Shown: positions 17,033 to 27,705, numbered from the stretch's first letter. The stretch: DNA of 64,000 nt from Nitrospira sp. bin75 (GCA_002238765.1 MPMZ01000009.1:1-64000), one strand, 5' to 3'. Notes: generated from the sequence alone by a model not told the origin. Numbers and translations are program-made.

Positions 17033-18286
17033 TCAGCCACTGCCGCCCCGATTCTCCAACCGGTCAATCACCGCCGATCCTGCCGCGTCTCCCCAGACGT
17101 TCACCGTGGTGCGGCAGCGGTCCAGGAACCAGTCGATCACCAGGATGAGCGCAATGCCTTCAATGGGCAGGTTGACGGACTTGAGTACGATCACCATCGT
17201 GACGAGACCGGCTTCGGGAATGCCGGCCGCCCCGACCGCGGCCAGGGTCGCCGTCAGCACGATGATCACCGTCTGGGCGAACCCGAGCTCGATGCCATAG
17301 GACTGCGCAATGAACACGGCCGCCACCGCCTCGTAGAGGGCCGTGCCGTCCATGTTGATCGTGGCACCCAGGGGCAGCACGAAGCGCGCGGTTCGCGGCG
17401 AGACCTTGTTTTCCTCGATAACGGCTTCCATGGTGAGCGGCAGCGTGGCCGAACTCGAGCTGGTGGAAAACGCCGTGGTCAAAGCGGTCCCGATGTTTTT
17501 GGCATACGCGAAGACGTTGTGTTTCCCGACAAAGTGGAGGATCAGGGGAATCACGATCAAGCCATGGATCAACAAACCCAGGATGACGGTGCCGGCATAG
17601 GCCCCTAATTGCACCAATTGCGGCCAAAAGCCGCTGAATCCGCCCGCCTCGCCCAACCGGCCGGCGATCAACCCGCCGATGCCCACCGGCGCAAACCACA
17701 TCAGCAAATGCACCATGGCCATGATGGCCTCGTTCACACCTTCGACGACTTGAATGACCAGCCTGCCCCGTTCGCCCACCGTCGTCAGGATCCCGCCGAA
17801 CACCAGGGAAAAAATAATCAGCGGCAGGACGTCGGCATTGGCCATGGCCGAGAACAGATTTTTCGGGATGAGCCCGGTCAGGATGGTCCGGAGCAGCTCG
17901 GGCACGCTGTCGGGTTTGTCTACCAAACGTTCGGATACGGTGGTCATGTCGCCGGCAGCGGATTCACCCGCTCCCGGGGTGCCCGGCTGGATCAGCAGGA
18001 CCAGGACCAGCCCGATCACGACCGCGATGCCCGTGGTGGTCATGAAGTACAGGACCGCCCGGCCTCCCAAGGGGCCGAGTCGTCGCACGTCGCCTAGACT
18101 GGTGACGCCGACGATGATGGAGCTCATGACCAGGGGAACGACGAGGACGAACAGGGCTTTGAGAAACAATTCACCCAGGAACGCAACGGAATGTCCGGCT
18201 TCCGGCCACGTCCCCCCGAGGATCGCTCCGGACACAATGCCCGTCAAGATGGCCCACAGCAGCGTGTTGGTCGATTTGGTTTTCAT
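17033..18286 (-). CDS. Dicarboxylate/amino-acid:cation symporter (DAACS family)
   Basis: A 417-residue polytopic membrane protein. The family marks are the re-entrant loop [20 protein letters not shown], the unwound helix [20 protein letters not shown] and the [20 protein letters not shown] segment that binds substrate and sodium. It matches GltP/DctA-type secondary carriers of glutamate, aspartate or C4-dicarboxylates. It ends 33 bp from the outer-membrane barrel gene on the other strand, a convergent arrangement, and starts 41 bp after gcvP, so it may be cotranscribed with gcvP. Confidence 0.93.
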   Translation of the reverse strand: MKTKSTNTLLWAILTGIVSGAILGGTWPEAGHSVAFLGELFLKALFVLVVPLVMSSIIVGVTSLGDVRRLGPLGGRAVLYFMTTTGIAVVIGLVLVLLIQPGTPGAGESAAGDMTTVSERLVDKPDSVPELLRTILTGLIPKNLFSAMANADVLPLIIFSLVFGGILTTVGERGRLVIQVVEGVNEAIMAMVHLLMWFAPVGIGGLIAGRLGEAGGFSGFWPQLVQLGAYAGTVILGLLIHGLIVIPLILHFVGKHNVFAYAKNIGTALTTAFSTSSSSATLPLTMEAVIEENKVSPRTARFVLPLGATINMDGTALYEAVAAVFIAQSYGIELGFAQTVIIVLTATLAAVGAAGIPEAGLVTMVIVLKSVNLPIEGIALILVIDWFLDRCRTTVNVWGDAAGSAVIDRLENRGGSG

Positions 18287-18326
18287 GGCGCCTTTGGTTC
18301 AACCCCGTCGTCAGGGCGTTCGGAGG

Positions 18327-21206
18327 TTATTGATATTGTTCGATCGGAGGGCACGTGCACACGACGTTACGGTCGCCATACGCGCTGTCGATACGTGAGA
18401 CGGCAGGCCAGAATTTCGAGTCCCGGAGCCAGGGAAGGGGGAATGCCGCCCGTTCGCGGCCGTAGGCATGATTCCAGTCCGGGTTCGTCACGTCTTCAAT
18501 CGTATGAGGGGCGTGTTTCAGGGGATTGTCGTCTTGCGGCAGTCGCCCGTCTTCAACGTCTCTGATCTCCTGACGAATCGCCAACAGCGCATCGCAATAC
18601 TGATCGAGTTCCGATTTGGACTCGCTTTCCGTGGGCTCGATCATCATCGTCCCGGCCACGGGCCATGAAATGGTCGGGGCGTGGAATCCAAAATCCATGA
18701 GGCGTTTGGCCACGTCTTCCACTTCAATCCCGGCGGACTTCTTGAATGGTCGTAAATCCAGAATAAATTCATGGGCGCACAGGCCGCCCTTCCCGGTGTA
18801 CAGAATGGAAAAGTCCTTCTCCAATCGCTTGGCCATGTAGTTGGCATTCAGAATCGCGACGCCGGTGGCCCTAGACAACCCCTTCGCGCCCATGAGCGCA
18901 ATAAACGCCCAGGAAATCGGCAGGATGCTCGGGCTCCCATGGGATGCCGCGGAGACCGGTCCGATGCCGTGTGCTCCGCCCGTGTCGCGGATCGGATGTC
19001 CGGGTAAAAACGGGGCCAGGTGCGCGGCTGCGGCAATGGGTCCCATCCCGGGTCCCCCCCCGCCGTGGGGAATGCAGAAGGTCTTGTGCAAATTGAGATG
19101 GCAGACGTCGGCGCCGATGTCGGCCGGCCGGCACAGCCCGACCATGGCGTTCATGTTGGCGCCGTCCATATAGACCTGGCCGCCGTGCTCGTGCACGATA
19201 CGGCAGATTTCCTGAATCGTTTCTTCGAAGACCCCATGCGTCGAGGGATACGTCACCATGAGGGCGGCCAGCGTCTCGTGGTGGAGGTCGACCTTGGCGC
19301 GCAAATCCACAAGATCGATATTCCCCTGTTCGTCACAGGCCACGGGAACGACTTGCAGGCCGGCAATCGCCGCGCTCGCGGGGTTGGTCCCGTGAGCCGA
19401 CGCCGGGATCAAACACGCGTTCCGGTGTCCCTGCCCGAGGCTTTCGTGATACGCCCGGATGACCAGCAGCCCGGCATATTCCCCTTGGGAGCCGGCGTTG
19501 GGTTGGAGCGAGATTGCCGGATACCCCGTGATTTCCGAGAGCCAGTGCTCCAGTTCCCGGAACAGTCGGGTGTACCCTTCCGTTTGTTTCGGAGGGGCAA
19601 ACGGATGGAGATGACTGAATTCCGGCCACGTCACGGGGAGCATTTCCACCGTCGCATTGAGTTTCATGGTGCAGGAGCCTAGGGGAATCATGGAATGGAC
19701 CAGCGACAGGTCGCGCGACTGGAGACGATGCATGTAGCGTAACAGCTCGTGTTCGGAATGATACCGGTGAAAGACTTCGTGAGTCAGAAAGGGGGTCGTG
19801 CGGGCAAACGGGGCCGGCAGCGAAATGAAGCGCGTTTCCGCGAGTTCTTTTGGTGAAAACCACACCTGACCGTCTTTCGAAAACGTCTTCCAGAGAGTCT
19901 CCACGTCATCCATGGTCGTCGTTTCATCCAGGGAGATGCCGAAGGCGCCGTCTGAAAATTCTCGCAGGCTGAGACGATGCTCTTCCGCTCGGTCGCGGAC
20001 CCGGTCCGCCGGGAGTACGCCGGTGGACACCCGCAACGTATCGAAAAAGAGTTCGTCCGGAACGCGACACCCGAGACGTGTCAAGCCCTCGGCGAGGATC
20101 AGGGTCAAGCCGTGTACGCGCTCGGCCATGTGTTTGAGCCCGTCGGGTCCGTGATACACGGCATACATGCCGGCAATATTGGCTAACAGCACTTGAGCCG
20201 TACAGATGTTACTCGTGGCCCGGTCGCGACGAATATGTTGCTCCCGGGTCTGTAACGTCAGCCGGTACGCCGTCCGCCCCTGGCTATCTTTGGACACGCC
20301 GACGATTCGTCCTGGTATTTGGCGCTTGTAGTCTTCGCGCGTCGACAGGAACGCGGCATGCGGGCCTCCGAATCCCATGGGAACCCCAAACCGCTGGCTG
20401 GATCCCACGGCGATATCCGCGCCGAATTCTCCCGGTGGTTTGAAGAGGGTGAGCGCGAGCAGGTCCGTGGCCACGACGACCCGTGTGCCTGCGTCATGGG
20501 CTCGGCGGACCAGATCGTGGTCGTTGCGAAACGTGCCGTCCGTGGTGGGATATTGCAGGAGAAGCCCGCCATACGTCGCCCGTTCCCAGTCGATCTCGTC
20601 GACCGCGCCGATATCCAAATCCAGACCGAGCGACGCGGCGCGCGTCCGGACCACGGCCAGCGTTTGCGGGTGACAGTCTTGCGACGCAAAAAACGCCTGC
20701 CGGCCGGTGATGGCTCTGCACATGGTCATGCCTTCCGCCGCGGCGGTGCCTTCATCCAGGAGGGACGCATTGGCCAACGGGAGGCCGGTGAGATCAGCCA
20801 CCATCGTTTGAAAATTCAGAAGGGCTTCCAGTCTTCCTTGAGCAATTTCCGCCTGGTAGGGCGTGTATTGGGTGTACCACGCCGGATTTTCCAACATGTT
20901 CCGGAGAATGACCGGGGGCGTGTGACAATCGTAATATCCCATCCCGATAAACGATCGGAACACGTCATTTTTTCGGGCCATGCGCCGGAGGTCGGATAAC
21001 ACTTCCTGTTCGCTCCGGGGAACCGGCAAGTTGAGCGACTCCTGCAGGCGAATGTCCTCAGGGACCGTGGCGTGGACCAACGTCTCTAGCGACGGGAACC
21101 CGAGGACGTTCAGCATTTCCCGGCTCTCGGCCTCCGTCGGCCCGATGTGGCGATCGGGAAACGCATTCGCGGGCGTCAACCAATTCTGTGCAGTGCGGTC
21201 AGTCAT
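18327..21206 (-). CDS. gcvP: Glycine dehydrogenase (decarboxylating), single-chain P protein
   Basis: A 959-residue protein with both GcvP halves fused, as in E. coli and mitochondria. The N-terminal half has [17 protein letters not shown], the start of the family, and [20 protein letters not shown]. The C-terminal half holds the PLP lysine in [20 protein letters not shown] and the final CPPIEQY. It decarboxylates glycine and hands the aminomethyl group to lipoyl-GcvH. Full length, so it appears intact. With gcvT elsewhere in the window and gcvH not seen, the system genes are scattered. No glycine riboswitch was seen upstream (21207-21432). Confidence 0.96.
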   Translation of the reverse strand: MTDRTAQNWLTPANAFPDRHIGPTEAESREMLNVLGFPSLETLVHATVPEDIRLQESLNLPVPRSEQEVLSDLRRMARKNDVFRSFIGMGYYDCHTPPVILRNMLENPAWYTQYTPYQAEIAQGRLEALLNFQTMVADLTGLPLANASLLDEGTAAAEGMTMCRAITGRQAFFASQDCHPQTLAVVRTRAASLGLDLDIGAVDEIDWERATYGGLLLQYPTTDGTFRNDHDLVRRAHDAGTRVVVATDLLALTLFKPPGEFGADIAVGSSQRFGVPMGFGGPHAAFLSTREDYKRQIPGRIVGVSKDSQGRTAYRLTLQTREQHIRRDRATSNICTAQVLLANIAGMYAVYHGPDGLKHMAERVHGLTLILAEGLTRLGCRVPDELFFDTLRVSTGVLPADRVRDRAEEHRLSLREFSDGAFGISLDETTTMDDVETLWKTFSKDGQVWFSPKELAETRFISLPAPFARTTPFLTHEVFHRYHSEHELLRYMHRLQSRDLSLVHSMIPLGSCTMKLNATVEMLPVTWPEFSHLHPFAPPKQTEGYTRLFRELEHWLSEITGYPAISLQPNAGSQGEYAGLLVIRAYHESLGQGHRNACLIPASAHGTNPASAAIAGLQVVPVACDEQGNIDLVDLRAKVDLHHETLAALMVTYPSTHGVFEETIQEICRIVHEHGGQVYMDGANMNAMVGLCRPADIGADVCHLNLHKTFCIPHGGGGPGMGPIAAAAHLAPFLPGHPIRDTGGAHGIGPVSAASHGSPSILPISWAFIALMGAKGLSRATGVAILNANYMAKRLEKDFSILYTGKGGLCAHEFILDLRPFKKSAGIEVEDVAKRLMDFGFHAPTISWPVAGTMMIEPTESESKSELDQYCDALLAIRQEIRDVEDGRLPQDDNPLKHAPHTIEDVTNPDWNHAYGRERAAFPLPWLRDSKFWPAVSRIDSAYGDRNVVCTCPPIEQYQ

Positions 21207-21432
21207 GTAGCGAGGAACGGGCGAGGCTCAGTGCGGATGAAAACGGCTCATCATGGTTTTTTCAGCGCGAAGTCGGGAACATGTCGAGACGGCGATGCGA
21301 TGGCGTTCAACGAAAGAAGTTGATGCGGCGGCGGCCGGCGTTTGTGGCCGATCGCACGCGTTTCCGACGTCAATCATCAGCCTATCATGGTCTCCCGGAC
21401 CCTGCCAAGTTCTCTGCCGTCGTCAGTGAGAC

Positions 21433-22233
21433 TTACCGTTGCACGCGGACGGTGACGGTCATGGATTCTTGGGCGTCTCCAATCCGAATGCCGGATACGG
21501 GCGCGGCGTCTCGGTAATCGAGACCCGTTGCCACGCGCACGTAGCGCTCGTCCGGCGAGACTCCGTTCGACACGTCGAACCCGGTCCATCCCAGGTTCTC
21601 GGCCCATGCTTCCGCCCAGGCATGGCTCGCGTCCTGTTCCACGCGGTCGTCCATCATGAGATACCCGCTGACGTATCGCCCCGGAAAACCCAGGAGCCGT
21701 GCCGCGCTGAGAAACACGTGCGTATGGTCCTGGCACACGCCGTACCCTGACCGTAGCGCGTCTTCCGCCGTGGTGTGGGCGTGGGTCCGGCCCTTCTCGT
21801 AGGAAAGAGCTTTCGCAACGAGACCGGAGAGCGCGTGCAGTCTCGTCAGGTCGTCGCGCGCATGATCGGCCAACGATTTGACGAGATCATGGATCTGCCC
21901 CCCCGGCCTGGTCAGCGAAGTCGATCGCTTGAAATACCACAACGGCGTGTCGCCGTACTGGTGGCCGGCCATCCCGCTCTGCCCGCTCGTTTCGACCTTC
22001 CCTTGGCAATGAATGCTGATGGCCGGCTGATCTTCATTCAGGCTGATCAGGGTCACGTGGTTATTGTGCTGATCCATAAACTCAAGCTGTTTGCGACCGC
22101 CCTCGACCGAAATGTCCCACGTCAACACGTTCTGCGATGCCTGCGATTTCGGCGTCAACCGGACCTGCTGTAACGCATAGTGGACGGGTTTGTCGTATTC
22201 GTACTTCGTGAGATGAGAAATGTTCAGTCGCAT
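21433..22233 (-). CDS. Transglutaminase-like cysteine protease-fold protein
   Basis: A 266-residue protein with an N-terminal bacterial transglutaminase beta-domain (RLNISHLTKYEYDKPVHYAL) and a transglutaminase core. The catalytic Cys is in SGYGVCQDHTHVFLSAARLLG, the His in DASHAWAEAWAEN, and the Asp in GWTGFDVSN. ATG 22233 was chosen because homologues start with M(R/K)L-x-I-x-H-x-T-x-Y. It is the last gene of a three-gene cluster with an alpha-E protein and a circularly permuted ATP-grasp, separated by 4 and 5 bp. This trio is common in bacteria and is thought to make or process a peptide; the exact product is unknown. Confidence 0.88.
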   Translation of the reverse strand: MRLNISHLTKYEYDKPVHYALQQVRLTPKSQASQNVLTWDISVEGGRKQLEFMDQHNNHVTLISLNEDQPAISIHCQGKVETSGQSGMAGHQYGDTPLWYFKRSTSLTRPGGQIHDLVKSLADHARDDLTRLHALSGLVAKALSYEKGRTHAHTTAEDALRSGYGVCQDHTHVFLSAARLLGFPGRYVSGYLMMDDRVEQDASHAWAEAWAENLGWTGFDVSNGVSPDERYVRVATGLDYRDAAPVSGIRIGDAQESMTVTVRVQR

Positions 22234-22237
22234 CCTG

Positions 22238-23179
22238 CTATCCGTAAAAGCGGTAATCCTTCTCGGTCTGTCGTCCCAGGGCATTGTTGGCCCGGATGAA
22301 ATCCTGGATGAATTCGTGCAACCCGGATTCGAAAATTTCGTCGATGGAACGATCCGTCAGCTTGGCGAACACCGTTTCCGCCTGATCGAAGGAGGGCTGG
22401 CGAACCTCGTAGTTCTTGGCGAGATGCGTGAGATTATCCACGATTCTTGAATAGCAGAAGGCGAGAGAACGCGGCATCCGGAGATCGAGCATCAGGAAGT
22501 TCGCGATCTCCCTTGGACGAACGTCTCCTTTATGGAGCCGGTGGTAGGAGCGTTGGGCCGACACCGACCGGAGAATGGTCTCCCACTGCACGTTATCCAG
22601 GGAACTGCCGACCAACGAGACGGATGGCAACAGCAAATAATACTTGACGTCGAGGATGCGTGCCGTGTTGTCCGCCCGTTCCAGGAACGTGCCGAGACGG
22701 GCGAAATTGAAAATCTCATTGCGCATCATGGTGCCGTGGAGCGTGCCGTTGAGCAGGGCGTTTTGCTGTTGAATCGTGCTGAGGACAAAGGGCAACTCCC
22801 GCTCCCGCACGGGTCGGGCCAGCAATTCCCTGAGGGTCAGCCAGCATTCATTGGTGGCCGACCACAGTTCACGAGTCAGCGCGGTGCGCAGGAGCCGGGC
22901 ATTGTCGCGCGCGGACTGAATCATCGACATGACACTGGAAGGATTGGAGGGGTCGCGTAACAGAAAATCGATGACGTGGGCCGTTTCCATCCGTTCGTAT
23001 TTTTCCCGGAAGGCCTGCTTGGCGCCGGCCGTCGTGAGCACGGACGCCCACTCGTTTTCCGCGGCCGCGGCGCGGGTCAGGGCAATGCGAAATCCGGCGT
23101 CAAGGAGACGCGCGGTATTTTCGTTTCGTTCAAGGTAACGAAACATCCAGAACAGGCCGTCCGCGGTTTTCCCGAGCAT
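22238..23179 (-). CDS. Alpha-E domain protein (DUF403)
   Basis: A 313-residue, mostly helical protein that starts with the family signature MLGKTADGLFWMFRYLERNEN (shown split: LFWMFRYLERNENTARLLDA). RTALTRELWSATNECWLTLRE and DNTARILDVKYYLLLPS are also typical. Proteins with this domain are always found with a CP ATP-grasp and a transglutaminase. The gene is in that order here. The biochemical role is not established. It is translated just upstream of the transglutaminase gene with a 4-bp gap. Confidence 0.9.
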   Translation of the reverse strand: MLGKTADGLFWMFRYLERNENTARLLDAGFRIALTRAAAAENEWASVLTTAGAKQAFREKYERMETAHVIDFLLRDPSNPSSVMSMIQSARDNARLLRTALTRELWSATNECWLTLRELLARPVRERELPFVLSTIQQQNALLNGTLHGTMMRNEIFNFARLGTFLERADNTARILDVKYYLLLPSVSLVGSSLDNVQWETILRSVSAQRSYHRLHKGDVRPREIANFLMLDLRMPRSLAFCYSRIVDNLTHLAKNYEVRQPSFDQAETVFAKLTDRSIDEIFESGLHEFIQDFIRANNALGRQTEKDYRFYG

Positions 23180-23184
23180 CGGGG

Positions 23185-24023
23185 TTATTCCTCTAGGACC
23201 CAGGTGTCCTTGGTGCCGCCGCCCTGGCTGGAATTGACGACCAGCGATCCCTTGTTCAACGCGACGCGGGTCAGCCCGCCGGGAATCATATGGATCTCTT
23301 CGGGCGAAACCAGAACAAAGACACGCAGGTCAACGTGGCGCGGGTCAAGGCCGTTCTTGGTCAGAATCGGTGTGGTCGACAGCGACAGGGTGGGCTGGGC
23401 AATATACTTGCCGGGACTGGCTTCCAATTTGTTCCGGAACGCGACGAGTTCCTCGTTGCTGGCGGTCGGCCCGACCAGCATGCCGTACCCGCCAGAACCA
23501 TGCACCTCCTTGACGACCAACTCGGACAGGTGGTCCAGCACGTAGCGGAGCGCATCAGGCTCGGAGCAACGCCAGGTCTGCACGTTGTTCAGCAGCGCCT
23601 TTTCGCCCGTATAGAACTCGATGAGGTCCGGCATATACGAATAGACGGCCTTATCATCGGCAATGCCCGTGCCGGGCGCGTTGGCGATGGTCACCCCGCC
23701 GGCCCTATAGACGTCGAAAATGCCCGGCACCCCCAGGAGTGACTGCGGATTGAAGTTGAGCGGGTCCAGGTAATCGTCGTCCACGCGTCTGTAAATGACG
23801 TCAATGGGGGCGTACCCTTGGGTGGTGCGCATGGCGACGCGGCCATCGACCACGCGCAGATCGTGACCTTCGACCAGTTCCGCGCCCATTTGGCCGGCCA
23901 GGAACGCGTGCTCGAAATACGCCGAATTGTAAATGCCTGGCGTCAGCACCGCGATAACCGGTTGCCCCTTGCACGAACGCGGTACGGAGTTGCCGAGCGA
24001 GCGTCGCAGGTTTTTGTGATCGC
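23185..24023 (-). pseudogene. Circularly permuted type-2 ATP-grasp protein, 5' part lost at the IS end
   Basis: The C-terminal 280 residues are normal: [56 protein letters not shown] and the final [15 protein letters not shown] fit CP ATP-grasp (DUF404/407) proteins. In the family about 200 residues come before [14 protein letters not shown]. Here only about 20 remain before the sequence meets the inverted repeat of the IS1595-type unit at 24024. The missing part is not on the other side (27786 onward). An ORF reads through into the element from 24198, but those residues are not native. The gene is therefore probably non-functional; whether the downstream alpha-E and transglutaminase genes remain expressed is unknown. 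Confidence 0.85.
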
Positions 24024-24043
24024 AATTTCCTAGTTTAAGGTAT
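24024..24043 (+). repeat. Left inverted repeat of the IS1595-type unit
   Basis: AATTTCCTAGTTTAAGGTAT, identical over 20 bp to the reverse complement of 27766-27785. Its outer edge coincides with the break in the ATP-grasp gene. Confidence 0.9.
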
Positions 24044-24298
24044 AATTTTATGCGTGTCAAGTATTGACCCGTCCCCATCCCTCTGCTATGGTTCCCATCA
24101 CTATCCGTTGGGGCTGCCCTTGTCGGGTCGCCCGTGAAATACAAGAGCCGTGTTCGCTGTTCCCTGGTGGCCACCAGGACGGCGAAAGGCCTTGCCAACC
24201 GGTAAATACATGGGATCTCCTGATTGCCTCAACGGATAGGCCGGCCAGGCCTATGTAACGGGCACTCATTCACCTTTTTTCATTTTAGGAGTCATATT

Positions 24299-25174
24299 AT
24301 GAAACACGCTTCTTTGGGCGCGGTGGCGCTCAGCATCACCATTTTACTTGCTGCTTGTGGAGGCGGGGGCGGGCGTAGCCCGTCTACTGCCTTGGGTGAC
24401 CCTCCGGCCGGTCTCACCCCAAGCCAAGTCCGGGAAGACATTGCCGCGATTGGCCGTAGCGCCAATTCTCTCATTCTGTCCGATCTGATTACGACGCCAC
24501 GGAGCGCCGTGGTTCCCAATGAACGTACATCCTGTTTCGGTAGTGACTGCGAGCCGTCGTGGGGGGAACCGTACTATGACCCGCAGACTTTAAGCCAGAT
24601 TGACCCAGACGCTACCCTGCGAAGCGGCGCACCGCAGTATGGGATCAATTACGCCGAGATCACTGGGCGTCAGTCCGTGCGAGAGCTTGACGAGGGCCTT
24701 GATGCTTCAGTGGATTACCGGGTCTATGGGGGATGGCTGAGCACGAACTTTTTTGGCGTCAAGGTGGATCGTTGGCGGGGTCAGGGTCGATACGGCAGCA
24801 TCGAAGGCTTAGAAACCCTCCTTGCGTATTCAGCCGGCACCGCCAGCGGGTCCAACCCCGTGACCGGCTCAGCCGAATGGACGGGCCTAGTCGTGGCGCT
24901 GGATCGCACGGCGCCGGATCAGGTCGTCAACGGTCAGGCCGCGCTAACCTATGACTTCGGCGACGCGACGTTGGACGTCCTGTTCAGTAATCTTCGGGGA
25001 GCCCGGGCGTATGGCGATCTGTCTTGGAACGAGCTGGCGGTGACCAATGGTCGATTCAGCTAGGGGAGCGGGGCGAACTTGATTGACGGGACGTTCTACG
25101 GGGACGGACACGAAGAAGCTGGCGGGGTATTTGAACGGAGCAACCTTGTTGGTGGATTTGGAGCTAAACGGTGA
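24299..25174 (+). pseudogene. TbpB-like (transferrin-binding-protein-like) lipoprotein with in-frame TAG
   Basis: The frame begins with a lipoprotein signal (LLAACGGGGG, lipid-bound Cys 20) after a TTTTAGGAG ribosome site. 254 residues run to a TAG at 25061-25063. The barrel segments NPVTGSAEWTGLVVALDR, LTYDFGDATLDVLF and DLSWNELAVTNGRFS match C-lobe repeats of TbpB-like proteins. After the TAG the same frame continues with IDGTFYGDGHEEAGGVFERS and NLVGGFGAKR, the highly typical family C-terminus, to TGA at 25172-25174. So the original gene is 291 codons with one internal amber codon. Loss of the last strands would break the barrel. Either it is a recent nonsense mutation, readthrough occurs, or there is a base error. 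Confidence 0.8.
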
Positions 25175-25208
25175 CTATGGTAAACTGACCTTACCAACTA
25201 TAAAACGC

Positions 25209-25244
25209 ACAAACGGCGTAGGGTTGGAGCCCTACGCCGTTTGT
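25209..25244 (+). terminator. Strong hairpin after the TbpB-like gene
   Basis: A 15-bp perfect stem ACAAACGGCGTAGGG / CCCTACGCCGTTTGT with loop TTGGAG (25224-25229). It lies 35 bp after the TGA. There is no long T run, so it may block rather than release, but the stem strength supports a terminator. Confidence 0.7.
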
Positions 25245-25276
25245 CATTCACCTAAACCTTTAGCCAGGAGGTGAAC

Positions 25277-25522
25277 ATGGATCGCCAGCGGTCCCTCTTA
25301 CCGTATCAAGATTCTCCCGATTCCACAACTCCCCAGCCCACGGTCCTGATTGTCGAGAATGTGGCCCAAGCCGTCCGCGAGCGACAGGCCCAAGAGGAAG
25401 CCGAGCGTCGAAGCGACTTGGTCCATCTGCACGGCCTCAGTGCGGCACTCGGCCGCTATGCGCTCATCACGACGGCGACCACGGCAGGAGACGACAACAT
25501 GTTCAAAGCGTTGGTGCGGTAA
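25277..25522 (+). CDS. Small hypothetical protein (IS passenger)
   Basis: An 81-residue protein. It has a very good ribosome site (AGGAGGTGA) directly before ATG 25277. The sequence is Gln/Glu/Ala-rich, with a predicted helix (VAQAVRERQAQEEAERRS) and a C-terminal MFKALVR. No family or motif was recognised. It lies inside the transposable unit, just after the terminator hairpin, and has codon use like its neighbours. Its function is unknown. Confidence 0.5.
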   Translation: MDRQRSLLPYQDSPDSTTPQPTVLIVENVAQAVRERQAQEEAERRSDLVHLHGLSAALGRYALITTATTAGDDNMFKALVR

Positions 25523-25615
25523 GCTGTGGGAGGTAGCCACCGAGGGGGGGACGAGGAGAGAGTAGCCTTCGCCCTCCCTCTCATTCTAGGCGATCAATTC
25601 CTTGAGAGGAGGAAA

Positions 25616-25909
25616 ATGAATATCGAAAACACAAGAGAATTTGGGGAACAGGGGAAAAACTCTGCCTCTGTAAGGATCAAAGGGGTAGCAATAGAAGAAG
25701 ATGCGACGGCTGAGGTTGCTATTGAATGTAAGGCAACCAACTGTTCGGCGCCCGTTTTTGCTTGCAGCGTGAACCTTAAGCAAGAGGATCTTGAAGAGCA
25801 AGAACTTTCGAAAATTTCGGCTGTCGGTATAGGGATATTACTCGAAAACCTCGAAGTTTGGAGACATGAGTTAGTGAAATTGCAAAAGCAGTTTGATGAA
25901 TCGCCCTGA
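25616..25909 (+). CDS. Small hypothetical protein (IS passenger)
   Basis: A 97-residue acidic protein, with GAGAGGAGG ribosome site before ATG 25616. The sequence has beta-like repeats (ASVRIKGVAIEEDATAEVAIE), then a C-terminal helix (GILLENLEVWRHELVKLQKQF). No family is recognised. It is AT-richer than the preceding gene and ends at a bidirectional terminator shared with the convergent P63C gene. Confidence 0.55.
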   Translation: MNIENTREFGEQGKNSASVRIKGVAIEEDATAEVAIECKATNCSAPVFACSVNLKQEDLEEQELSKISAVGIGILLENLEVWRHELVKLQKQFDESP

Positions 25910-25914
25910 GACAA

Positions 25915-25939
25915 GGGCGAGGTCACGACGACCTCGCCC
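25915..25939. terminator. Bidirectional terminator between convergent passenger genes
   Basis: GGGCGAGGTC-ACGAC-GACCTCGCCC forms a 10-bp perfect stem with a 5-base loop, directly between the stop at 25909 (plus) and the stop at 25940 (minus). Confidence 0.75.
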
Positions 25940-26839
25940 CTATTCTTCCTCAAGCGGGAGCGGAATTTGATCCTTATAGGCAGGAAGGGCGCGGTTGATA
26001 TTTCGTTCAAAGCTGCCCCAATTTGCCGACGCTTTCATGAGGGCAATCACGGCCGCTAAGTGTTCTTTAAGTTTGGGATGCCCCAAATCAGGAGTAAACC
26101 ATTGATGGAATTTTGCCCGGCGCTTTCCCGTTGGCGATCGAGGATTTAACCGCTTGAGTTCTTCGAAAACTCCAGGAGCCAAGCGGTTGTAGACAAAATC
26201 GTTGGTATATTGCGCAATGATGATGGGACGTTTCACGCCATCTGGCCCAGGCCAACCCTTGAGCCGAAAAATCTCCTGATAGAATTCATAGGGGAACGTC
26301 TTCGTCCAGGGCTGTAATTCCTTGGCAATGAATTTTTCCAAAATCGTGGCGAGGGCGGTTTTGGCTCGCTGATCCTGATAGCCCGTCGCTTCATCAATGA
26401 GTCCAATAATGCCAATTCGTGCAAACCCTCGATGGAGAATGCGACACGCGGTGGCGATATGAATTTGGTTGTCATGGAGAACCCCGGCGGCATGCGCATC
26501 CAGGAAGATTTCGCAAATTTGAGGCAAGAAATCCGCCCGATACCCAATCATTTGCTTGCCCTTGTACTCAAAAAGAATGGGACTTGAATTCTCACCTAAG
26601 TCATTGGGAATAAACGGTTCTAGGTTCCTCGCGGTCAAAAAAACAGGAAGTTTGAATTCCTGATCATATTTCCGTCCACCCTTGGCCTTCGAGGTCCGAC
26701 CAATCGCCCGCAAGACGCTCGTTCGATTTAAGACGCGCGTTTCGTCTTCTAGGACATAGCATTGAAGTTCAAGATTTCCGATCCGAAGCGGCTGTTCGGG
26801 CGTTCCAGCAATGACTTTCAATAGCGGTTGTTGGTTCAT
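25940..26839 (-). CDS. P63C-domain protein (IS1595 passenger)
   Basis: A 299-residue protein. Its C-terminal half has the P63C signature: RAKTALATILEKFIAKELQP, WTKTFPYEFYQEIFRLKGW, YTNDFVYNRLAPGVFEELK and HQWFTPDLGHPKLKEHL. The N-terminal part (LRIGNLELQCYVLEDETRVL) looks like a Bro-N/KilA-like beginning of phage antirepressor-like proteins. P63C proteins have no known function but often ride on mobile elements. The ATG overlaps the stop of the transposase gene (ATGA, 26836-26839), so the two are translationally coupled. Confidence 0.85.
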   Translation of the reverse strand: MNQQPLLKVIAGTPEQPLRIGNLELQCYVLEDETRVLNRTSVLRAIGRTSKAKGGRKYDQEFKLPVFLTARNLEPFIPNDLGENSSPILFEYKGKQMIGYRADFLPQICEIFLDAHAAGVLHDNQIHIATACRILHRGFARIGIIGLIDEATGYQDQRAKTALATILEKFIAKELQPWTKTFPYEFYQEIFRLKGWPGPDGVKRPIIIAQYTNDFVYNRLAPGVFEELKRLNPRSPTGKRRAKFHQWFTPDLGHPKLKEHLAAVIALMKASANWGSFERNINRALPAYKDQIPLPLEEE

Positions 26840-27705
26840 GCGACTAACCCCACCCCTCGCTTAATCGTGGATTCAAAGGCCGCCATTGCAGGCATCTTCC
26901 GGCGATTGTACCGGAAACAGAATTCGTCCACGTAGCGTTGCAGGTGCTTCCGACTCACGGAATGATATTGCCCGAACATCCCCCGCTTGAGCAGACTCCA
27001 AAAATTCTCAATCGTATTGGTGTGAATGTCGCCGTCCACATACCAGATTTCATGATTGATCACGTCATGGGGCAGAATCCGGTTCATCCGGTTGTACGCC
27101 TTATAGCCATCGGTCATCAGATGGGCGGCCCGCGTGTCTACCCGATCCCGGACAAACGCCCGCATGTCCTTCCCTTTCAGTTCATCTTTCTTGGTGGCCT
27201 TGGCCGTCACATGGCCTCCGCGTTCGACGGCTCCCACAACCGGCGCCTTCTTGGTGCCTCGGCCTGGCGGGTTATTCTTGGTGCCTTTTCGTGGCTTCCC
27301 ACCCACATACGTCTCGTCCATTTCGATAATGCCCGTTAAGAGTTTCCGGTGCTCCTGTTGTGACATGGCCTTCCGAATCTGCATCCCAATGCGCCAGGCC
27401 GTGTTTTTGTTCACTTGCAGATCGCGGGAGAGTTGCAGGGCCGACAAGCCCTTCTTGGCGTTCAAGACCAAGGACACAGCCAGCAACCATTTCTGTAAGG
27501 GTAGGTGGGTTTGGTGAAAGATCGTGCCGACCGTCACCGAAAAGGAAGTCTTGCAGGTGTAGCAGTAGTGCCGGTGCTGATTGCGAGTGGTTTTTGTAGA
27601 CTTGCAGTAGGGACAGATCGGGGTATCACCCCAACGCACTTGTTCCAAATACCGGATGCATTCGGATTGATTCTCGAACCGGCTGACAATTTCCATGATG
27701 TTCAT
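26836..27705 (-). CDS. IS1595-family transposase (ISXO2-like)
   Basis: A 289-residue protein. An N-terminal zinc ribbon (CPYCKSTK and CYTCKTSFSVTVGTIF) is followed by the helix-turn-helix (LSALQLSRDLQVNKNTAWRI) and an ISXO2-like DDE domain. The first Asp-Glu is in IIEMDETYVGGKPRKG, the second in HLMTDGYKAYN, and the third block in TNTIENFWSLLKRGMFGQYH. This is the mobilising enzyme of the 3.76-kb unit and appears intact. The ATG at 27705 has GGAGG 8 bases upstream; an in-frame TTG at 27720 is less likely. Confidence 0.95.
   Translation of the reverse strand: MNIMEIVSRFENQSECIRYLEQVRWGDTPICPYCKSTKTTRNQHRHYCYTCKTSFSVTVGTIFHQTHLPLQKWLLAVSLVLNAKKGLSALQLSRDLQVNKNTAWRIGMQIRKAMSQQEHRKLLTGIIEMDETYVGGKPRKGTKNNPPGRGTKKAPVVGAVERGGHVTAKATKKDELKGKDMRAFVRDRVDTRAAHLMTDGYKAYNRMNRILPHDVINHEIWYVDGDIHTNTIENFWSLLKRGMFGQYHSVSRKHLQRYVDEFCFRYNRRKMPAMAAFESTIKRGVGLVA

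Noticed and set aside
21207-21432. Glycine riboswitch upstream of gcvP
   Set aside because: I looked for paired aptamer cores with GGAGA and CCGAAGG-like blocks on the minus strand and did not find them.
24057-24198. Native N-terminus for the ATP-grasp ORF
   Set aside because: Codons upstream of 24023 lie within the IS end and its inside, and do not resemble the family.
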